The translations under genes were made by a program, and so were the position numbers. Below the pieces are notes generated by a model that saw nothing but the letters and a program-made list of their open reading frames with translations, was not told where the DNA came from and searched no databases. Shown here piece after piece: positions 8,036-12,636 of a stretch of 12,636 bases of DNA. The number at the start of each line of letters is the position of its first letter. Position 1 is the stretch's first letter. The stretch covers positions 1-12,636 of the forward strand of contig OMSY01000209.1 in the NCBI GenBank assembly GCA_900313875.1, written 5' to 3'. The stretch is from an uncultured Actinomycetes bacterium (GTDB lineage: Bacteria > Actinomycetota > Coriobacteriia > Coriobacteriales > RUG844).

Positions 8036-9199
8036 TCATTCCACGTACAGCTTGGCAAGCCTCATGCCGAAAGCACATGCCAGCTCGTAGTTGATCGTAC
8101 CGACGGCCTCCGCCATCATGTCGAGCGTGATGCGGTCATCGCCCTGCGCTCCGATGATGACGACCTCATCGCCGATCTGGACCGGCGGGACCCGGTCGAA
8201 CATGCTCTGACGCGAATCCACCTCGAACATCATCTGGTCCATGCAGATACGTCCCACCTGAGGCATGCGCTTGCCATGGTAGAGGACATCCATCTTGCCG
8301 GAAAGGGCACGATGCAGACCATCCGCATAGCCGATGGGCAGCGTCGCGATCTGGGTGTTGCCGGGCACGCGGTAGGTGAGACCGTAGCTCACGCCCTCGC
8401 CCACAGGGGGTTCCTTGACGTGGGTGACCCGTGCATGGATGCTCATCGCCGGGGTGAGCTTCATCATGCCGTAGGTGACCTGCGAGGGATGCAAACCGTA
8501 GAGGATGATGCCCATGCGCACCATGTCGAAGTATGCCTCGGGGTAACGGATGATCGAAGCGGAGTTCGCGCAATGCACGATACCGGGGTCGAAACCCGCC
8601 TCACGCATGCCATTGACTGCATCGGTAAATCTTGAAAGCTGCTCACGGAAGTCCCAGTCGCCGTTCTCATCTGCGGTCGCGAAATGCGTGAACGTACCGG
8701 CGAGGTGCAGTCCCCGATGGAACGAGATGGTGTCGAGGAACTCGACGGCCTCGTTGTAGAGGATGCCGATGCGGTTCATACCGGTGTTCACCTTGAGATG
8801 AAAATCGGCGACCTCCCCCCGTCGGTCGGCTTCCTCGCCCAGCATGAGAGCGAAGTCGAGGGTCGTCACCGCAGGGGTGATCCGATGGTCGAGGATCACC
8901 GGGATGGCACTGATGGGAGGTTCGGAGAGCATGAGGATGGGCACCTCGTAGCCGATACCCTCCTCACGGAGCCTGACGCCCTCATCGACCGTCGCGATGG
9001 CGAGCACATCGGCTCCCGCGGCCAGGGCGGCACGTGCCACCCTCGGCGCACCATGGCCATAGGCATCGGCCTTGACGACCGCGCAGATCCTACGGTCGCG
9101 GCCGACCTTCTTCCGCACCTCGCGCACGTTGGCCTTGATGGCATCCAGGTCTATCTCCGCCCATGCCCAGCGTGTCGCGGGCCCCCCTCCAGCTGACAT
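8036..9199 (-). CDS. alr: Alanine racemase
   Basis: The 387-residue protein converts L-alanine to D-alanine for peptidoglycan, using PLP. Lys43 in VVKADAYGHG forms the Schiff base with PLP, and Tyr272 in GVSYGLTYR is the second catalytic base, placed in the C-terminal beta domain. The TIM-barrel pieces KVNTGMNRIG (136-145), THFATADE and the C-terminal INYELACAFGMRLAK are typical, and the length is normal. I chose the ATG at 9199 because AAGGAG lies 5 nt before it (9205-9210). A start 24 nt earlier at 9223 would overlap the naxD stop as ATGA and has no clear ribosome binding site, but cannot be excluded. With GlmS in the same operon, it supplies a second cell-wall precursor. Confidence 0.97.
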   Translation of the reverse strand: MSAGGGPATRWAWAEIDLDAIKANVREVRKKVGRDRRICAVVKADAYGHGAPRVARAALAAGADVLAIATVDEGVRLREEGIGYEVPILMLSEPPISAIPVILDHRITPAVTTLDFALMLGEEADRRGEVADFHLKVNTGMNRIGILYNEAVEFLDTISFHRGLHLAGTFTHFATADENGDWDFREQLSRFTDAVNGMREAGFDPGIVHCANSASIIRYPEAYFDMVRMGIILYGLHPSQVTYGMMKLTPAMSIHARVTHVKEPPVGEGVSYGLTYRVPGNTQIATLPIGYADGLHRALSGKMDVLYHGKRMPQVGRICMDQMMFEVDSRQSMFDRVPPVQIGDEVVIIGAQGDDRITLDMMAEAVGTINYELACAFGMRLAKLYVE

Positions 9200-9204
9200 C
9201 CCGA

Positions 9205-9210
9205 CTCCTT
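9205..9210 (-). promoter_or_regulatory. Ribosome binding site deciding the alr start
   Basis: AAGGAG on the minus strand lies 5 nt before the ATG at 9199 and inside the alternative upstream reading from 9223. It favours the shorter protein. Confidence 0.65.
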
Positions 9211-9219
9211 CCCGATTCC

Positions 9220-10167
9220 TCATGACCCGTCGCGGACAAGCTGCCGGACAGCAGGGCCTATCGCGGCGACCACATCATCCACGGTGACGCTGATGGGTCC
9301 CTGCTCGGCAGACGCAAGCCGTCCCGCACATGCATGTAAATATACGCCCAAGGAGCTGGCCTGCATAGGAGCAAGCCCCTGGGCCAGGAACGCGGTGACC
9401 ATGCCGGCGAGCACATCACCGGTGCCCGCCGTGGCCAACGCAGGGGTACCGTGCGTGCAGAGCACGACCGAATCGGTGGAGACGATGAAGGTCCTGTGCC
9501 CCTTGAGCACGCAGACGCAGCTCAGTTCATCTGCCACCAGCCGCGCAGCATGCACCCGGTCGGTGTCGGTCCGAAGCGGCATACCCGCATGGGGACCGTC
9601 CAGCCCCGCAAGCAGTCGCGCCATCTCCCCCTCATGCGGGGTGAGCACGGTGATGGCCGTGCGCGCACGACAGGCAGCACGCGCCTCCTCGGATGCAGCA
9701 AGGACGTTGAGACCATCCGCATCGACCACGAACGGAGCCCCCACCTCCGCCAGCATCCTCACACAGAACGCCGTGGTCTGCGGGTTCACGGTGAGACCCG
9801 GCCCGAGCAGGTAGGCGGATGACGGCTTCATCGAGAGAACCTCGTCAGCCGCATCCACGACAAGGGCGCCCGACTCCTGCGAGCAGGCGGTGACGGGAAC
9901 CGTGAGGTCATGGCCCTGCAGGATGGGGACGATGGAACGCGGTGCGGCGATGCGGGCATACCCCGCGCCCGCCCGCTGCGCGCCACGCGCCGCGAGCATC
10001 ACGGAACCTGGATACGCCTCGGAACCACCCATCACGAGCACCGAACCACGCGAGTACTTGTTCGATTCCTCATCCGGATGGGGAATCAGGGCACGGTACT
10101 CATCGCGGCTCCATTCGCCTACGCCGCATCCGATATCGAACCCACCTGGTCCAGCTTGCCCGCTCAT
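9220..10167 (-). CDS. nnrD: ADP-dependent NAD(P)H-hydrate dehydratase
   Basis: This 315-residue ribokinase-fold protein repairs NADH and NADPH that have become hydrated, using ADP. Signatures are NKYSRGSVLVMGGS at 36-49, AGAGYARIAAP at 67-76, VVDADGLN at 147-154, LTPHEGEMARL at 175-185, VLKGHRTFI at 220-228 and TAGTGDVLAGM at 246-256 with the catalytic Asp251. Many bacteria fuse it to the NAD(P)HX epimerase domain. Here that N-terminal domain is absent, leaving only about 20 unassigned residues first, so the epimerase must be elsewhere. The ATG at 10167 overlaps the acpS stop as ATGA, which implies translational coupling. The stop region abuts alr in the same operon. Confidence 0.95.
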   Translation of the reverse strand: MSGQAGPGGFDIGCGVGEWSRDEYRALIPHPDEESNKYSRGSVLVMGGSEAYPGSVMLAARGAQRAGAGYARIAAPRSIVPILQGHDLTVPVTACSQESGALVVDAADEVLSMKPSSAYLLGPGLTVNPQTTAFCVRMLAEVGAPFVVDADGLNVLAASEEARAACRARTAITVLTPHEGEMARLLAGLDGPHAGMPLRTDTDRVHAARLVADELSCVCVLKGHRTFIVSTDSVVLCTHGTPALATAGTGDVLAGMVTAFLAQGLAPMQASSLGVYLHACAGRLASAEQGPISVTVDDVVAAIGPAVRQLVRDGS

Positions 10168-10778
10168 GAGGCCGAGCCCTCGAACGGAAGGCCTTCCTGC
10201 CTCTCCTCCCCGTGCACGGGGAGGCTGACCGGAGATGAAGGCGAGGAGCCGACATCGTCATCCTCTTCCGATGGGGAACCCGCATCCACGAAGCCGGGAT
10301 GGAGAGCCCCGTCCTCCCTGATCATCTTGCGGGCCTCCTTGAAGGCGGCGTCGAGACGGGCACGCTGGTCATCCCCGCGCTCGGCACGTGGGCGGGCCGC
10401 CTCGGTGATGGCTATGGCGTTGGCCACGCCCACGTCATGGGTGAACGACAGGGAGACCTGCATCTCCACGATCCCCTTCTCCTCGGCCACCCTCTGCGCA
10501 CCGCCGGTGAGGAGCACCTCGGGTTTACCGTAACGGTTATTCACTATCTCGATGCCGGAGAAGCTGACCCCGTCGCTGAAACCCGTCCCAAGCGCCTTGG
10601 CAACCGCCTCCTTGGCGGCGAAGCGCAACGCGTAGTGGACCTCGGGCCGCGCCTTGGCATCGCAATAGGCCCGCTCGGTCTCCGTGAACACGCGCATGCG
10701 GAAACGGGGCGTGCGTTCGAGGACGCGCCTCATGCGCGCGATCTCGATGATATCGACCCCGAGCCCCACGGTCTCCAT
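10164..10778 (-). CDS. acpS: Holo-[acyl-carrier-protein] synthase with C-terminal extension
   Basis: The first 128 residues match AcpS, which moves 4'-phosphopantetheine from CoA to the serine of apo-ACP and so activates fatty-acid synthesis. Mg2+ ligands Asp9 in GLGVDIIEI and Glu57 in RFAAKEAVAKALG are present, as are FTETERAYC, YGKPEV and SLSFTHD near 109-115. The usual size is about 120-130 residues, so the 204-residue length is odd and comes from a 76-residue acidic tail. The start ATG at 10778 lies 2 nt after the glmS stop, and a weak GAG in the end of glmS may serve as ribosome binding site, so coupling is likely. The stop overlaps naxD by 4 nt. Confidence 0.95.
   Translation of the reverse strand: METVGLGVDIIEIARMRRVLERTPRFRMRVFTETERAYCDAKARPEVHYALRFAAKEAVAKALGTGFSDGVSFSGIEIVNNRYGKPEVLLTGGAQRVAEEKGIVEMQVSLSFTHDVGVANAIAITEAARPRAERGDDQRARLDAAFKEARKMIREDGALHPGFVDAGSPSEEDDDVGSSPSSPVSLPVHGEERQEGLPFEGSAS
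10167..10394 (-). other. Acidic, low-complexity C-terminal tail of AcpS
   Basis: Residues 129-204 of the AcpS chain follow the normal end of the enzyme (ANAIAITEA). The first part is charged and possibly helical (ERGDDQRARLDAAFKEARKM). The last part is Ser/Pro/Glu/Asp rich, including SPSEEDDDVGSSPSSP. It has no match to a domain I know. It is in frame, without a stop, up to the naxD overlap. Confidence 0.6.
10205..10224. repeat. Perfect 20-bp palindrome inside the acpS tail
   Basis: CCTCCCCGTGCACGGGGAGG is self-complementary. As RNA it folds into an 8-bp GC-rich stem with a UGCA loop, about 38 nt before the naxD start. Confidence 0.75.
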
Positions 10779-10780
10779 GG

Positions 10781-12613
10781 CTACTCGACCGTCACGGATT
10801 TCGCGAGGTTGCGGGGCTGGTCGACATCGCAACCCCGTGCCCGTGCGATGAAGCGTGCGAACAGCTGGAAGACCACGGTGGCGGTGATGCCTTGGAAGCA
10901 CTCGTCTATCTCCGGGACGTACAGGACATGGTCTGCGCTCTTGCGGATCTCCTCATCCCCCTCGGTGGCGACGACGATGACGCATGAGGGGGTGCGGGCA
11001 CGCAGTTCCTGGATGTTGGACACGACCTGTGGATAGGTCGCACTCCTGCAGGCAAGCGCCACCACGGGAACGTTGCGGTCGATGAGAGCGATGGGACCAT
11101 GCTTGATCTCGCCTGCGGCATAGGCCTCCGCATGGAGATAGCTGATCTCCTTGAGCTTGAGCGCACCCTCGTAACAGACGGTCGACCCGATACCCCGACC
11201 GACGAACAGGGCCGAATGCGCCTGCGTGCAGGCTTCGGCAGCCCGCTCGATGGCGGATGTGTCGAGCAGGATATGCTCGATCTGCCCGGGGGTACGGTTG
11301 AGCTCGGCATAGAGCCGGGCGACGGTCGCCCCGTCCAGCTTCCCGCGCTCCTGTCCGAGGAAGAGCGCGAGGCAGGTGAGTGCGACCACCTGGGCGATGA
11401 ACGACTTGGTCGCCGCGACGCTGATCTCGAGACCGGCCTTGGTGTAGATGACCCCGTCGCTCTCGCGGGACGCACGTGAACCGACACGGTTGGTGATGGT
11501 GAACACCTTGCTCCCGTGGGAATGCGCAAGCCGCATGGCGGCAAGCGTGTCTGCGGTCTCACCGGACTGCGTGATCGAGATGACGAGGGTGCTCCCGTCG
11601 ACGATGGGGTCGGAATAACGGAACTCGCTCGCCACCATGATGTCGACGGGGATGCGCGCCCAGCGCTCGATGAGGTTCTTGCCGATGAGGCCCGCATGAT
11701 AGCTCGAACCGCAGGCGACGATGAAGATGCGCTCGATGGCGGCTATCTGCTCGGATGTGAGCGCCAGCTCGTCGAGCGTCATGCGACCGTCCTTCAGGCG
11801 TCCCATGAGGGTATCGTGCACGACGCGGGGCTGCTCATGGATCTCCTTGTCCATGAAGTCCTCGAACCCGGCACGCTCCGCCACATCGACGTCCCAGTCG
11901 ATATGGGAGACCTTGGGCTCGATCTGCCTTCCGTCGCGTGCATAGCACTCGATGTCGCCGGAGGTATGCAACACCGCGAACTGGTCGTCGTCAAGGTAGA
12001 TGACATCGCGCGTGACATCGATCAGGGCAGGGATGTCGCTCGCCACGAGCGCGCAGTCGCCACCGGCCCCGATGACGATCGGTGAGTCACGACGGGTGAC
12101 GACGATGCGGTCGGGCTCGTCCACGCAGACCGCGGCAAGACCGAAGGCGCCTTGGAGGAACGAGACGCACCTGCGCATGGCCGCGAGCAGGTCACCTTCG
12201 TAGAACCGCTCGAGGAGATGCGCCACGACCTCGGTGTCGGTCTCCGACACGAACACGTGCCCCTCCCCGACAAGCCGGTCCTTGAGCTCGGCGAAGTTCT
12301 CGATGATGCCGTTGTGGACCACGGCGATCCTGCCGGAGCAATCGCGATGGGGGTGGGCGTTCTCCTCACTGGGACGCCCATGCGTCGCCCAGCGCGTATG
12401 GCCGATGCCGCAGGTGCCCGCAAGCCCCCGCCCGGTCAACGCTGCATCGAGCGCGTCGACCTTGCCGGTACGACAGACCACGTCCATGCCATCATGGCCA
12501 TCCAACACGGCGATACCCGCCGAATCATACCCACGGTATTCCAGACTATGCAGGCCCTTGAGCAGGATTCCCTGCGCCGCACGGCTCCCTGCATAACCGA
12601 CGATTCCACACAT
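10781..12613 (-). CDS. glmS: Glutamine--fructose-6-phosphate aminotransferase (isomerizing)
   Basis: The 610-residue protein makes glucosamine-6-phosphate from fructose-6-phosphate and glutamine, the first step toward UDP-GlcNAc for peptidoglycan. The N-terminal glutaminase domain (about 1-240) starts with the nucleophile Cys2 (MCGIVGYAG) and has HTRWATHG at 72-79 and NGIIENF. The two SIS sugar domains follow, with FEDFMDKEIHEQP at 250-261, VACGSSYHAG at 299-308, TQSGETADT at 348-356, ALKLKEISYLHAE and the terminal DQPRNLAKSVTVE. The length equals the E. coli enzyme. ATG 12613 is chosen because it exposes Cys next to Met, as the mechanism requires. AGAGGAG lies about 8 nt before it. A TTG two codons upstream is rejected. 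It is the first gene of the operon seen here, and its promoter is outside. Confidence 0.98.
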   Translation of the reverse strand: MCGIVGYAGSRAAQGILLKGLHSLEYRGYDSAGIAVLDGHDGMDVVCRTGKVDALDAALTGRGLAGTCGIGHTRWATHGRPSEENAHPHRDCSGRIAVVHNGIIENFAELKDRLVGEGHVFVSETDTEVVAHLLERFYEGDLLAAMRRCVSFLQGAFGLAAVCVDEPDRIVVTRRDSPIVIGAGGDCALVASDIPALIDVTRDVIYLDDDQFAVLHTSGDIECYARDGRQIEPKVSHIDWDVDVAERAGFEDFMDKEIHEQPRVVHDTLMGRLKDGRMTLDELALTSEQIAAIERIFIVACGSSYHAGLIGKNLIERWARIPVDIMVASEFRYSDPIVDGSTLVISITQSGETADTLAAMRLAHSHGSKVFTITNRVGSRASRESDGVIYTKAGLEISVAATKSFIAQVVALTCLALFLGQERGKLDGATVARLYAELNRTPGQIEHILLDTSAIERAAEACTQAHSALFVGRGIGSTVCYEGALKLKEISYLHAEAYAAGEIKHGPIALIDRNVPVVALACRSATYPQVVSNIQELRARTPSCVIVVATEGDEEIRKSADHVLYVPEIDECFQGITATVVFQLFARFIARARGCDVDQPRNLAKSVTVE

Positions 12614-12636
12614 TGCCAACGCTCCTCTCGGCGTTC

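Noticed and set aside
12614..12619. TTG start two codons before the glmS ATG
   Set aside because: GlmS needs Cys directly after the initiator Met, which only the ATG at 12613 gives.

Overview
The window is GC-rich, densely coded and almost entirely housekeeping DNA. The gene order glmS, acpS, an NAD(P)HX dehydratase gene, alr, (udg), tsaE, tsaB, rimI, tsaD, groES, groEL follows the cluster known from Actinobacteria such as Mycobacterium and Streptomyces. A CIRCE operator in front of groESL and the fusion of TsaB, RimI and TsaD in one chain point to a low-complexity actinobacterial lineage. I infer the Coriobacteriia (Collinsella, Olsenella or Atopobium relatives), from overall protein character and not from any search.

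Layout from left to right. (1) Positions 1-431, minus strand: the 5' part of a sodium:alanine symporter gene running off the window. (2) 432-759: a divergent regulatory gap. (3) 760-945, plus strand: a 61-residue two-helix membrane protein of unknown function. (4) 946-1124: a convergent gap with three hairpins, one a 14-bp perfect stem that probably terminates groEL. (5) 1125-3210, minus strand: groES-groEL with a sigma70-type promoter and a perfect CIRCE element, implying HrcA repression and heat-shock induction. (6) 3329-6228, minus strand: tsaE followed 2 nt later by a single 797-residue TsaB-RimI-TsaD protein. (7) 6431-7336, plus strand: a YjjU-like patatin phospholipase gene placed against the general direction. 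(8) 7453-12613, minus strand: the tightly packed operon glmS-acpS-naxD-alr-udg, with gaps or overlaps of -4 to about 20 nt.

How the genes work together. GlmS makes glucosamine-6-phosphate and Alr makes D-alanine, so two peptidoglycan precursors come from one operon. AcpS activates acyl carrier protein, NaxD repairs hydrated NAD(P)H, and the type 4 uracil-DNA glycosylase removes uracil from DNA. TsaE plus the TsaB and TsaD domains form the enzyme that installs threonylcarbamoyl on A37 of ANN-decoding tRNAs, and the RimI domain acetylates protein N-termini. GroES/GroEL fold proteins.

I found no mobile element, CRISPR array, tRNA or rRNA, and no clear novel multi-gene system. The features most worth a second look are the triple fusion with a possible internal start for free TsaD, the long acidic tail on AcpS containing a perfect 20-bp palindrome just before naxD, the two plus-strand genes that interrupt the conserved minus-strand cluster and share an extended -10 promoter design, and several unexplained palindromes in the gaps.
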